Below, in pieces: positions 1-7,206 of a stretch of DNA of 7,993 bases. The notes beneath the pieces were generated by a model. That model searched no databases and was not told the origin of the DNA. It worked only from the letters and a program-made list of their open reading frames with translations. Numbering within the stretch: position 1 is the stretch's first letter; every line of letters starts with the position of its first letter. The stretch comes from Paracoccaceae bacterium (lineage in GTDB: Bacteria > Pseudomonadota > Alphaproteobacteria > Rhodobacterales > Rhodobacteraceae), in contig JABGTH010000197.1 of assembly GCA_018647275.1 (NCBI GenBank), positions 1 to 7,993 on the forward strand, in the 5' to 3' direction. A program made the translations under genes and the position numbers.

Positions 1-1
1 A

Positions 2-348
2 AATGACATACATAGTGACCACCCTTGGAGAGTTTCTTTCACAGCTGAATCAGCACTTGTAGAAAAGTTGGGCATTCAATTCAGACCCTCAGAATATGAA
101 TTCTAAGTCCAGGTGTTTTGTAATTGATACAGAATTAACTGAACTAGGAAAAGATGACTTTACTCCGCTAATCGCTGAGCAGGAAGGTCTGGAAGAATTC
201 CCTATCAATTCACGATATTCTTAGAGTGAAAGAATACCTCAAAAACATTGGGTTTGTAGGCAATAGCACAGCAGAGCTTTTTGCAGTTCAATATTACTTT
301 GACCGAGATGCCTATCCTATTGAGGCTGATGTGCTGGGTAGATGTTGA
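2..348 (+). pseudogene. Disrupted 3' part of an unrecognised plus-strand gene
   Basis: I do not recognise a family. Three successive frames carry protein-like sequence and overlap in order. The first is open from 2 and ends at TAA 104-106 (tail RPSEYEF). The second is open from 63 to TAG 222-224 (VIDTELTELGKDDF, then LIAEQEGLEEFP). The third is open from 172 to TGA 346-348 (VKEYLKNIGFVG, AELFAVQYYFDRDAYPIEA). Read in sequence they could be one soluble, acidic protein broken by two frameshifts, with its 5' part outside the window. The stretch is visibly AT-richer than the genes to its right, which may mark transferred DNA. An alternative is a real gene tail ending at 106 followed by a small ORF (ATG 96, stop 224) overlapping it, but that ATG has no convincing ribosome binding site. 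Confidence is low because short open stretches arise by chance in AT-rich DNA. Confidence 0.35.
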
Positions 349-593
349 CCTGATTGCGACCGACACTCTGGGCAGTAACGTCGACTTTCGCTGCATAGCG
401 TGGCCTCCCAAAAACGGCCGTTTGTTGAACGGGCAGAATTGCAGTCGTTCAGATGCCCTTTCTCGATAGCCGACGTTCCTTGAGCTTAGGCTGTCCAAGT
501 GTTGCGTATGAACTCTCCCCCAACACCCACACGCAACGAACTGGACAAATCGCCCCCCCTATGACACCTAACCCCGCATAGGAGATCACGCAA
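349..593. other. Non-coding region upstream of gltX
   Basis: No supported gene is visible on either strand; the small ORFs here lack ribosome binding sites and protein-like sequence. It contains a perfect 12-bp palindrome, AAACGGCCGTTT, at 412-423. The gltX promoter must lie here or further left, but I see no convincing -35/-10 pair. The gltX ribosome binding site GGAG is at 581-584. Confidence 0.5.
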
Positions 594-1919
594 ATGACCA
601 TCACACGTTTCGCCCCATCGCCGACCGGCTATATCCACGTTGGTAACCTGCGCACTGCGCTGATGAATTACCTGATTGCCCGCAAGGCTGGTGGCACTTT
701 CATTCTGCGCATCGACGATACTGATCCGGTGCGCTCGGAACAGAAATACGTTGATGGGATCAAGCAGGACCTCGAATGGCTGGGCCTGCACTGGGACAAG
801 GTTGAGCGTCAGGCCGAGCGCCTGGACCGTTACGCCGATGCCGCCGACAAGCTGCGCAGCATTGACCGATTTTATGAAGCGTTTGAGACACCGACCGAGT
901 TGGATCTGAAGCGCAAGAAACAGCTGAACATGGGCAAACCACCGGTCTATGACCGCGCGGCGTTGAACCTAAGTGCTGAAGAACGCGATGCACTTCGCGC
1001 TGAGCGCGGTGATGGCGTCTGGCGTTTCAAGCTGGATCAGGAACGTATCAATTGGAAAGACGGCATTCTTGGCGACATCTCTATCGATGCGGCCTCTGTC
1101 AGTGATCCGGTTTTGATCCGCGGCGATGGTCAGGTTCTGTATACAATTGCATCTGTTGTCGATGACACGGACATGGGCGTGACCAATGTTGTGCGTGGGT
1201 CTGACCACGTGACCAACACGGCCACCCAAATTCAAATCATGAAGGCGCTGGGCATGACCCCACCGTCCTTCGCACACCACTCGTTGCTGACCGGTCCACA
1301 GGGCGAGGCGCTGTCGAAACGTCTGGGCACTTTGGCCCTGCGTGATCTGCGTGAGCAGGGCGTTCAGCCGATGGCACTGCTGTCATTAATGGCGCGTCTT
1401 GGGTCGTCTGATCCAATGGAGCTGCGCAGCGAAATGTCCGAACTGATTGAAGGCTTTGACGTGGGTAGCTTTGGTACAGCGCCGACGAAATTTGATGTCA
1501 CTGACCTGTTCCCGCTGACAGCAAATGTGTTGCAGGCAAAACCATTGGCTGACGTTGCCGATCAGATTGCTGATCTTGGCGTTCCTGCTGATCTGGCCGA
1601 AACATTTTGGACGGTCACGCGTGACAACATCACAACGCTAAAAGATTTGGCTGCGTGGTGGACATTGTTCAGCGAAGGTGCCGACCCAGTGATCGACGAT
1701 GAAGACGCAGAATTTGTGGCCCAAGCGATGGCTATTTTGCCTGAAGGTCCGTTCGACGACACCACGTGGAAAACATGGACGGGTGCCGTAAAAGAAGCGA
1801 CTGGCCGCAAAGGCAAGGGCTTGTTCATGCCGCTGCGCAAAGCGCTGACAGGCCAAAGTCATGGGCCAGATATGTCCGCGACGATGACACTTTTGCAGGT
1901 TGTAAAAGCCCGCGCTTAA
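594..1919 (+). CDS. gltX: Glutamyl-tRNA synthetase (glutamate--tRNA ligase)
   Basis: Cytoplasmic class I aminoacyl-tRNA synthetase that activates glutamate with ATP and loads it on tRNA-Glu. In bacteria with GatCAB it may also load tRNA-Gln for transamidation. The N-terminal Rossmann fold carries the HIGH-type ATP motif as HVGN (residues 15-18, within FAPSPTGYIHVGN) and the KMSKR-type loop as ALSKR (239-243, catalytic lysine 242). RGSDH (201-205) is the typical pre-KMSKR block. The C-terminal part is the helical anticodon-binding domain. At 441 residues it is slightly shorter than the E. coli enzyme. It contains no cysteine, so the zinc site of some family members, expected around residues 96-125, is absent. 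The ATG at 594 follows GGAG (581-584) by 9 nt. Its stop overlaps the stop of the converging gene by 4 nt. Alphaproteobacteria often carry two gltX copies; which this is cannot be told from the window. Confidence 0.97.
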   Translation: MTITRFAPSPTGYIHVGNLRTALMNYLIARKAGGTFILRIDDTDPVRSEQKYVDGIKQDLEWLGLHWDKVERQAERLDRYADAADKLRSIDRFYEAFETPTELDLKRKKQLNMGKPPVYDRAALNLSAEERDALRAERGDGVWRFKLDQERINWKDGILGDISIDAASVSDPVLIRGDGQVLYTIASVVDDTDMGVTNVVRGSDHVTNTATQIQIMKALGMTPPSFAHHSLLTGPQGEALSKRLGTLALRDLREQGVQPMALLSLMARLGSSDPMELRSEMSELIEGFDVGSFGTAPTKFDVTDLFPLTANVLQAKPLADVADQIADLGVPADLAETFWTVTRDNITTLKDLAAWWTLFSEGADPVIDDEDAEFVAQAMAILPEGPFDDTTWKTWTGAVKEATGRKGKGLFMPLRKALTGQSHGPDMSATMTLLQVVKARA

Positions 1920-2482
1920 GAACTGATTATCTGGGCCGCGATGCGGTCCAGATGTCCATCCACCAGCGCGGTTTCTGAGGCGCTTAGGATTTGGCTGCGC
2001 GGATACCGCGGCGCGGCGCGATCGTTTAGGATTGGCATATCCCATCCATCGGTGGTGGCGAAAAATGCATCAACGCCGTCCTGACCAAATTGTTGCAGAT
2101 ACCCCTGAATAACCACATCAAGATAGCTAAGCAGGATAACCTGATCACCCTCCATCAGCATGTCTTCCGGGGCCACTGCATAGTGGGCGATATCGGTTGA
2201 TGGATCACCACCATGGCTAACTTTGCCCGCAGAAGGAATGCGGCGATATCCAGTTTCGCGTTCATCCAAAGCGGCCCAATCGGCATTGGGAACCGCGGCG
2301 ATCAGACCTTGAATTTGTTCGGAAGGATCAGCCGGAACAGCCGACAAAAGGATGGTGCCATAGTCGCCATTGCGAACCCATGCACGGCGCCATCCCGATA
2401 GAGTCGCCTTTTGCGCGTTGGGGTAAATATGGGTCGCCGTGTTGACGAGGCTGCCATAGCCAAAGAAGTGTGGATCGCTCAT
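1916..2482 (-). CDS. Gamma-glutamylcyclotransferase-fold (GGCT/AIG2-like) protein
   Basis: A 188-residue soluble protein of the gamma-glutamylcyclotransferase superfamily, whose members release 5-oxoproline from gamma-glutamyl amines or peptides. The family signature YGSL is at residues 9-12 (FFGYGSLVN), forming the substrate-binding loop. The acidic residue expected as catalytic base is best matched by Glu76 in the block LDERETGYRR. The C-terminal part resembles no domain I can name, and the true substrate is unknown. I chose the ATG at 2482 rather than the in-frame ATG at 2581 because AAGGAC (2494 to 2489) sits 6 nt upstream, the YGSL strand is normally near the N-terminus, and the longer form would run into the permease gene. 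It starts 10 nt after the permease stop, so it is the third gene of that operon. Its stop is shared with gltX in the palindrome TTAA. Confidence 0.85.
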   Translation of the reverse strand: MSDPHFFGYGSLVNTATHIYPNAQKATLSGWRRAWVRNGDYGTILLSAVPADPSEQIQGLIAAVPNADWAALDERETGYRRIPSAGKVSHGGDPSTDIAHYAVAPEDMLMEGDQVILLSYLDVVIQGYLQQFGQDGVDAFFATTDGWDMPILNDRAAPRYPRSQILSASETALVDGHLDRIAAQIISS

Positions 2483-2492
2483 GGTTTTGTCC

Positions 2493-5021
2493 TTATTCTC
2501 GGGCCCGAAGCACTTGGGCTGGGCGCACCGCCAATGGGCCCCATGCGAACAAAAGACCAGCGACAAGCGTTGCAATAACACCCCCCGCGATGATCGCCAA
2601 TGCCGATGGCCAAATCACGGTGTATTCGATGTTCATGACAAAGGTGCTGACGGCCCATCCACCTGCAATACCTGCCGCCAAAGCAACAAGGCCAGAGGCC
2701 AACCCCAGCAGGGCAGAGCGGAGTGCGAAGCTAAGCAAAATGCGTCCGCGTGTGGCCCCAAGTGTTTTGAGAACAGCTGCTTCATAGGTCCGTGCATTGG
2801 TGCCTGCGGCTGCTGCGCCGATCAGAACAAGGAAACCTGTGAGCAAAGTTGCGGATGCGCCATAAGATGTGGCGGCTGCTAGGCCTGACAAGACATCTGC
2901 GACCCGCTCAATCGCGTCGCGCACGCGGATTGCGGTTATATTGGGATAGGCTTTGGCAAGGTCACGCAGGATGGCGGTTTCCGCTTCTGGCTCTGCGTAG
3001 ACGGTTGAGATGAAAGTATGCGGGGCACCCCGCAATGCACTGGGGTTCATCGAGAGAATGAAACCGATGCCAGCGGATGAAAAATCAACTTCGCGAAAGG
3101 AACTGATGGTGCCGGTAATATCACGACCCAAGATGTTCATCGTGACGGTATCGCCTAAGGATAGGTTCATTTCCTCGGCCTCTTCGGCTGCAAAACTGAT
3201 CAGCGGTGGGCCGGAATAACCCTCAGGCCACCATTCGCCAGCTGTGATGCGGGTGCGTTTGCTGGGTCGGTCCGCATAGGTGACGCCGCGATCCCCCTCT
3301 AACACCCAATGATCCCCCGCGACCTCACGGGCGGGTTTTCCGTTGATCAGGGTAATGACCCCGCGCAGCATTGGTGCGCTGTCGATCCGCCGAACCGCTG
3401 GGTCGTTTTCAAGGCGCTTGGTGTAACCCTCCATCTGGTCGCGTTGGATGTCGACGAAGAAATAGGATGGCGCGATGTCAGGGAGGTTGCCAGTGATAGC
3501 ATTGCGCAGGTTGCCGTCGATTTGACCGACGCTGGCCAAGACGGATAGGCCCAGACCCAAAGACAGGATAACAGATGCCGCCCCTTCTTGGGTCCCTGAA
3601 ATAGAGGTCAACGCCCAACGCCATGCCGGACGTCCTTTGGTGATTTTGCCACCACGTTTGGCGAGCCACTGGATGATTGCAGCAGAGACCACAAGCATCA
3701 GCAGGGCAACCATGATGCCACCCGATGTCACCAATGTAAGTCGCCATGTTCCAGAGAAGGTGGCGGCTAATCCGATCAAAGCACATAGCGCAATGACGAT
3801 GGCCAAAAGGTAACGTGGGGCAGGGAACAGTTTACTGCTGCCAAGTGCGTCGCGAAACAGGGTCGCAGCACGCACGTCTTCTGCACGGGCCAAAGGCCAA
3901 AGAGTGAAGATAAATGCGGTCAATAGACCGTAGATCGCAGCCTCAAACAGTGGCGCTGGATAGATCCCGAAATTGGCGGGGATCGGCAGGCGTGCTTCGA
4001 TCAAGGGAGCCAGCAATAAAGGCGCAAGTGCACCAAGCAGCAGACCGATTGAGATGCCGATTAGGGATAGAACCCCGATTTGGATAAAGTAGGTTTGGAA
4101 GATGGTGCTGCGCTCTGCACCAAGGGTGCGCAATGTGGCGATGACATTGGTTTTTTCGGCAAGGTAGGCGCGCACGGCTGCGGCAACGCCCACACCACCA
4201 ACGGCCAATCCTGACAACCCAACAAGGACCAAAAACGCACCTAGGCGGTTGACAAATTCCGTGACGCCGGGCGCACCATTTCGCGCGTCGGTCCAACGCA
4301 TCCCGCTGTTTTGAAATTCGGCGCGTGCATTTGCCTCAAGCGCCTCAAGGTCAGGATTTGGTGGGAGGTCGAGGCGGTACTTTGTATTGAACAACGTCCC
4401 AGAGGCCAGCAGGGACGAGTTCACCAAATCAGCCGTTCGCACAAGTGTGCGTGGCCCCAAGCCAAAACCACCAGCGGCACCATCAGGCTCGCGCATGATC
4501 TCTGCGGATAGGTAGAACTGTTGGGTTCCAAGGGCAAAGGTCTTGCCAATGGACAGTCCCAAACGATCGATCAGCGCACGTTCCATCACCGCACCGGGTA
4601 AGCCGTTTTGCGCAACTAAGGCTGCACCCAAGTCCATCGCAGGGTTCAGTTCCATCGTGCCAATGAGCGGATATGCATCATCGACGGCTTTGACTTGGGT
4701 CAGTCCACGTTCAGTCTGGTCGCCATTGTCGACCACGGCCATCGAACGGAACTCGGCGATTTCAGAAACTGCATTGGCGCGCGATTGCATCCAATCCTTT
4801 TCCTGTGCATTGGCAAAGCGGTAGGTGAAATCGAGTTCTGCATCGCCCCCCAAAAGGGCGGCCCCCTCAACCGACAGACCCGTTTCAATTGCGGTGCGTA
4901 CGGAACCAACAGCTGCGATGGCAGCCACCCCTAGGGCAAGGCAGGACAGGAAGATTGTGAAGCCCTTTAGCCCCCCACGAAGTTCACGGAAGGCAAAGCG
5001 GGCGGCAATAGCAATGCTCAT
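2493..5021 (-). CDS. ybbP: ABC transporter permease, FtsX/MacB family, YbbP-like
   Basis: An inner-membrane protein of 842 residues that pairs with the ATPase encoded just upstream. About ten membrane segments can be read: near 20-42, 262-284, 312-342, 355-378, 404-421, 432-452, 478-498, 720-740, 764-790 and 804-828. A MacB-type periplasmic domain lies between the first and second, and another large periplasmic region at about 500-715. The two FtsX modules (about 260-385 and 720-842) are internal repeats, shown by TLRTLGA (298-304) against LKTLGA (751-756) after their first helices. Length and topology match E. coli YbbP (about 800 residues). Such mechanotransmission-type ABC systems often extract or move lipids or envelope proteins rather than pump small solutes; the substrate here is unknown. 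The start ATG overlaps the ATPase stop as ATGA (5021 to 5018), so translation is probably coupled. Confidence 0.93.
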   Translation of the reverse strand: MSIAIAARFAFRELRGGLKGFTIFLSCLALGVAAIAAVGSVRTAIETGLSVEGAALLGGDAELDFTYRFANAQEKDWMQSRANAVSEIAEFRSMAVVDNGDQTERGLTQVKAVDDAYPLIGTMELNPAMDLGAALVAQNGLPGAVMERALIDRLGLSIGKTFALGTQQFYLSAEIMREPDGAAGGFGLGPRTLVRTADLVNSSLLASGTLFNTKYRLDLPPNPDLEALEANARAEFQNSGMRWTDARNGAPGVTEFVNRLGAFLVLVGLSGLAVGGVGVAAAVRAYLAEKTNVIATLRTLGAERSTIFQTYFIQIGVLSLIGISIGLLLGALAPLLLAPLIEARLPIPANFGIYPAPLFEAAIYGLLTAFIFTLWPLARAEDVRAATLFRDALGSSKLFPAPRYLLAIVIALCALIGLAATFSGTWRLTLVTSGGIMVALLMLVVSAAIIQWLAKRGGKITKGRPAWRWALTSISGTQEGAASVILSLGLGLSVLASVGQIDGNLRNAITGNLPDIAPSYFFVDIQRDQMEGYTKRLENDPAVRRIDSAPMLRGVITLINGKPAREVAGDHWVLEGDRGVTYADRPSKRTRITAGEWWPEGYSGPPLISFAAEEAEEMNLSLGDTVTMNILGRDITGTISSFREVDFSSAGIGFILSMNPSALRGAPHTFISTVYAEPEAETAILRDLAKAYPNITAIRVRDAIERVADVLSGLAAATSYGASATLLTGFLVLIGAAAAGTNARTYEAAVLKTLGATRGRILLSFALRSALLGLASGLVALAAGIAGGWAVSTFVMNIEYTVIWPSALAIIAGGVIATLVAGLLFAWGPLAVRPAQVLRARE

Positions 5022-5704
5022 TTGGCGATGCTTTCTTGGGCGATCAACCCGTCTTCGAGGCGGATGATTTGATCACAACGCGCAGCTAAGACATCGGAGT
5101 GTGTGACAAGGACCAAGGTGGCACCGTGTTTGTCGCGCAGGCCAAACAACAGGTCCATGATGGCGTTGCCGTTGGTACCGTCCAAGTTGCCCGTTGGTTC
5201 ATCTGCCAGCAGGATTTTTGGCCTTGCGACAGAGGCGCGTGCCAAGGCCACACGCTGTTGTTCGCCGCCTGACATTTGTGATGGATAATGATCTGCGCGG
5301 TGGCTTAGTCCAACATCTGATAGCTCAGAACGCGCCCGTTCAAAGGCATCTTTGACCCCCGCCAGTTCTAGTGGGGTCGCGACGTTTTCAACCGCAGTCA
5401 TGGTTGGGATCAAATGGAAGGATTGAAACACCACGCCCATGTTATCGCGCCTGAACAGCGCGAGTGCATCTTCGTTCATGGCAGTCAGGTCTTGGCCGAG
5501 GGCGTGGATAGTTCCGCCGCTTGCTTGTTCAAGTCCACCCATCAACATCAGCAAAGATGACTTTCCTGAACCCGATGTGCCAACCAGCCCGACGGTGTGC
5601 CCCTCTTCAATGTCCAAAGAGATGCCATGCAAAATATCAACACGCCCCGCATTGCCGTTCAAAGATAACATTGCGTTTTTTAGCGAGAGGGCTGGTGTTG
5701 TCAT
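5018..5704 (-). CDS. ybbA: ABC transporter ATP-binding protein, YbbA/LolD-like
   Basis: Cytoplasmic nucleotide-binding subunit of 228 residues that powers the adjacent permease. All ATPase motifs are intact: Walker A GTSGSGKSS (42-50, lysine 48), Q-loop glutamine 94 (VVFQSFHL), signature SGGEQQR (145-151), Walker B ILLADEP (164-170, catalytic Glu169), D-loop TGNLD (171-175) and switch His202 (LVTHS). It belongs to the MacB/LolD/FtsE type, which works with FtsX-like permeases. The ATG at 5704 has AAGG (5717 to 5714) 9 nt upstream. It is first in a three-gene minus-strand operon and diverges from the esterase gene with a 50-bp gap, the order known for tesA and ybbA-ybbP in E. coli. The specific substrate cannot be read from the sequence. 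Confidence 0.95.
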   Translation of the reverse strand: MTTPALSLKNAMLSLNGNAGRVDILHGISLDIEEGHTVGLVGTSGSGKSSLLMLMGGLEQASGGTIHALGQDLTAMNEDALALFRRDNMGVVFQSFHLIPTMTAVENVATPLELAGVKDAFERARSELSDVGLSHRADHYPSQMSGGEQQRVALARASVARPKILLADEPTGNLDGTNGNAIMDLLFGLRDKHGATLVLVTHSDVLAARCDQIIRLEDGLIAQESIAK

Positions 5705-5754
5705 GCTTTGATACCTTGATAGGATGTAACAACCGATATGGAGCTTGGATCACA
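5705..5754. promoter_or_regulatory. Compact divergent control region between ybbA-like and tesA-like genes
   Basis: Only 50 bp separate the two start codons, so both promoters must lie here or extend into the coding ends. The two ribosome binding sites occupy it: CCTT at 5714-5717 (AAGG for the minus gene) and GGAG at 5740-5743 for the esterase. A short direct repeat TTGATACC/TTGATAGG lies at 5708-5723. I find no convincing -35/-10 pair, so promoter positions are not assigned. Confidence 0.45.
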
Positions 5755-6393
5755 ATGCGCAAGTCAATCAGCAGTATTGCCACAATTTTCTTCGCTTTTC
5801 CCGCTATTGCAGACCCGATCCAAGTGGTGGCTTTTGGTGACAGTTTGACCCAAGGATATGGGCTGCAGGTTAAGGATGGGTTCGTCCCACAGCTCCAAGC
5901 ATGGGCAGACGCACAGGGGCTTGAGGTTGCTTTGAGCAATGCAGGTGTATCGGGTGATACGACTGCGGGTGGTCTGTCGCGCGTCGCATGGACATTAACG
6001 CCTGACGTCGATGCGATGATTGTGACGCTTGGGGGCAATGATGTTTTGCGTGGCATTGATCCGGCTGTGAGCCGTGCAAACCTACACGGTATCTTGAACG
6101 AAGCGCGGGCTGCGGATGTGACTGTTCTGTTGATTGGGATGAAAGCGCCGGGGAATTTTGGGCCTGATTATAAGGCCGAATTTGACGGCATGTATCCAGA
6201 ACTGGCTGAAGAATTTAACGCGGTTTTCTTGGACAGTTTCTTTGTGGGGTTGGGGGATGCAATAAACGATCCCGTGGCCCTGGGACCTTATATGCAAGGG
6301 GATGCCATTCATCCCAATGCGGATGGGGTTGCGTTGATTGTGCAGGGGGTTGGGCCGAAATTGGTTGAACTGCTGGAACGCGTTTCTGGTTGA
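5755..6393 (+). CDS. tesA: Secreted SGNH/GDSL esterase, TesA/arylesterase type
   Basis: A 212-residue serine hydrolase of the lysophospholipase L1 / thioesterase I / arylesterase group, expected in the periplasm. The N-terminus is a signal peptide (MRKS, hydrophobic IATIFFAFPA, cleavage likely after AIA at residue 19). All SGNH blocks are present: GDSL (28-31, nucleophile Ser30), the block II glycine in NAGVSGDT (62-69), GGND (93-96, oxyanion Asn95) and DAIHPN (183-188, Asp183 and His186 completing the triad). Length fits E. coli TesA after adding its leader. The frame is open further upstream, but ATG 5755 has GGAG 11 nt before it and starts the signal peptide, whereas earlier starts would lie inside the divergent ATPase gene. 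Natural substrate is unknown; relatives cleave acyl esters, thioesters and lysophospholipids. Its pairing with the ABC genes suggests a shared envelope-lipid task, which is inference. Confidence 0.94.
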   Translation: MRKSISSIATIFFAFPAIADPIQVVAFGDSLTQGYGLQVKDGFVPQLQAWADAQGLEVALSNAGVSGDTTAGGLSRVAWTLTPDVDAMIVTLGGNDVLRGIDPAVSRANLHGILNEARAADVTVLLIGMKAPGNFGPDYKAEFDGMYPELAEEFNAVFLDSFFVGLGDAINDPVALGPYMQGDAIHPNADGVALIVQGVGPKLVELLERVSG

Positions 6394-6396
6394 CAG

Positions 6397-6427
6397 AAAC
6401 AGAAAAACGGACGCGCTGGCGTCCGTT
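6397..6427 (-). terminator. Rho-independent terminator of the first cold-shock gene
   Basis: A perfect 9-bp stem, AACGGACGC (6406-6414) with GCGTCCGTT (6419-6427), closes a 4-nt loop. On the minus strand it is followed by TTTTTCTGTTT, giving a proper U-tract, and it lies 33 nt after the stop of the cold-shock gene. The plus-strand side lacks a T-run, so it is probably weaker for the converging esterase gene. Confidence 0.85.
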
Positions 6428-6460
6428 CTAGTATTATAATCCGGCTATAGAACCAGTTGC

Positions 6461-6667
6461 TTAAGCCAGTGCGAGGTTCGCAGCGCTTTCGCGGCCATCA
6501 CGGCCAGGTTCGATATCGAACGTTACTTTTTGGTTGTCTGCCAAGCCTGTAAGGCCAGCACGTTCAACTGCAGAGATGTGTACGAATACGTCATTTCCGC
6601 CACCATCTGGTGCGATAAAGCCGAAGCCTTTAGTTGAGTTGAACCATTTGACGGTGCCATTAGCCAT
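6461..6667 (-). CDS. Cold-shock domain protein (CspA family), copy 1
   Basis: A 68-residue single cold-shock domain (OB fold) that binds single-stranded RNA and DNA and probably acts as an RNA chaperone. RNP1 is KGFGFI (13-18) and RNP2 VFVHI (27-31); the aromatic W8, F15, F17, F28 and H30 positions that stack on bases are present. It differs from the second copy at only 8 of 68 positions (S11, D21, G24, N25, K47, P54, A63, L65). ATG 6667 has AGGAG (6680 to 6676) 8 nt upstream. It has its own leader, promoter-like sequence and terminator, so it is probably monocistronic. Cold induction is plausible from the leader but not shown; some alphaproteobacterial copies respond to stationary phase instead. 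Confidence 0.97.
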   Translation of the reverse strand: MANGTVKWFNSTKGFGFIAPDGGGNDVFVHISAVERAGLTGLADNQKVTFDIEPGRDGRESAANLALA

Positions 6668-6779
6668 CGTCTGTACTCCTGTATATTACTGCCCACAGTA
6701 TGCGGCAGGTCGGCTAGGTCATAATCACATCGAAAGACTGAGCCGAAAGGAGCAGTAGGGTCGATAGGTGTAACGTCGC
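6668..6779 (-). promoter_or_regulatory. Conserved 5' leader of cold-shock copy 1
   Basis: Deduced untranslated leader of about 112 nt if transcription starts near 6779. It shares ordered blocks with the leader of copy 2: ACGTTA (6776 to 6771), TCGACC (6764 to 6759), GGCTCAGTCTTTCGAT (6744 to 6729) and GGCAGTAA before the ribosome binding site. Two stems can form: 6710-6715 with 6741-6746 (6 bp, 25-nt loop), and CTGCC 6689-6693 with GGCAG 6704-6708 (10-nt loop) just upstream of AGGAG. Long structured leaders control cspA mRNA in E. coli; a similar role here is inference. Confidence 0.55.
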
Positions 6780-6785
6780 ACTTGC

Positions 6786-6814
6786 AATATGGGGCCTGTG
6801 GGTAACAATTTCAA
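6786..6814 (-). promoter_or_regulatory. Putative promoter of cold-shock copy 1
   Basis: On the minus strand TTGAAA (6814 to 6809) and CATATT (6791 to 6786) are separated by 17 bp, matching the sigma-70 consensus at 5 of 6 and 4 of 6 positions. The same 17-bp geometry and the CCATAT core recur upstream of copy 2, which strengthens the call. Between here and the terminator of copy 2 (6815-6941) I see nothing else. Confidence 0.5.
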
Positions 6815-6941
6815 GACAGGACCATTTAACAGCGAAAATCTGCTGAACTGGATATTCTTGGAGTTGATTAAATCGAACAATAACAGTGTTCTAGCTGCTT
6901 GTTGTTCCATGGGTAAAAATGAGCAAAGTTTCGATCAGGCA

Positions 6942-6973
6942 TAAAAAAAGACCGGACACTTTGCAGTATCCGG
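6942..6973 (-). terminator. Rho-independent terminator of the second cold-shock gene
   Basis: The arms are CCGGACACT (6952-6960) and AGTATCCGG (6965-6973) with loop TTGC. In the minus-strand transcript all nine positions pair, one as G-U, and the stem is followed by TCTTTTTTTAT. On the plus strand the same position is a C-A mismatch. The hairpin is therefore built for the minus strand, 27 nt after the stop of the cold-shock gene. Confidence 0.88.
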
Positions 6974-6999
6974 CCCTTCTAATCGTCAAGCAAAGAAGC

Positions 7000-7206
7000 T
7001 TATGCGAGTGCGATGTTAGTCGCAGATTCGCGGCCGTCACGGCCAGCTTCGATGTCGAATGTTACTTGCTGGTTGTCAGCCAAGCCTGTTAGGCCTGCGC
7101 GCTCAACTGCAGAGATGTGTACAAACACATCTTTAGCTCCGCCTTCAGGTGCGATAAAGCCGAAGCCTTTAGTTGTGTTGAACCATTTTACGGTGCCATT
7201 AGCCAT
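7000..7206 (-). CDS. Cold-shock domain protein (CspA family), copy 2
   Basis: A 68-residue cold-shock domain protein, 60/68 identical to copy 1 in the same orientation. RNP1 KGFGFI (13-18) and RNP2 VFVHI (27-31) are unchanged; the substitutions are conservative and mostly in loops (T11, E21, A24, K25, Q47, A54, T63, I65). The reading frame is open upstream to 7359, but the true start is ATG 7206: it matches copy 1 residue for residue and has GGAGA (7219 to 7215) 8 nt upstream. It has its own promoter-like sequence, leader and terminator. The pair looks like a tandem duplication of a complete transcription unit. Whether the copies differ in timing or RNA targets cannot be seen. Confidence 0.97.
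   Translation of the reverse strand: MANGTVKWFNTTKGFGFIAPEGGAKDVFVHISAVERAGLTGLADNQQVTFDIEAGRDGRESATNIALA

Noticed and set aside
205..498. Minus-strand reading frame of 97 codons at the left edge
   Set aside because: No ribosome binding site, composition unlike a protein family, and it opposes the more protein-like plus-strand frames.
486..791. Minus-strand frame over the gltX start
   Set aside because: Shadow of the gltX coding sequence, no family features and no start signals.
2483..2581. N-terminal extension of the cyclotransferase-fold protein (ATG 2581)
   Set aside because: It would overlap the permease gene, lacks a ribosome site and does not belong to the fold; ATG 2482 has AAGGAC 6 nt upstream.
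2481..2882. Plus-strand frame rich in cysteine opposite the permease 3' end
   Set aside because: Cysteine and glutamine richness is the antisense image of alanine- and leucine-rich membrane segments; no ribosome binding site.
5521..5754. Upstream extension of the esterase frame
   Set aside because: It lies antisense inside the ATPase gene; the signal peptide and ribosome site point to ATG 5755.
6725..6910. Minus-strand frame of 61 codons between the cold-shock genes
   Set aside because: It runs through the promoter and conserved leader blocks of copy 1 and has no ribosome binding site.
6909..6944. Small plus-strand ORF starting ATGGGTAAAAATGAG
   Set aside because: Only 11 codons, no ribosome binding site, ends at the edge of the copy 2 terminator.
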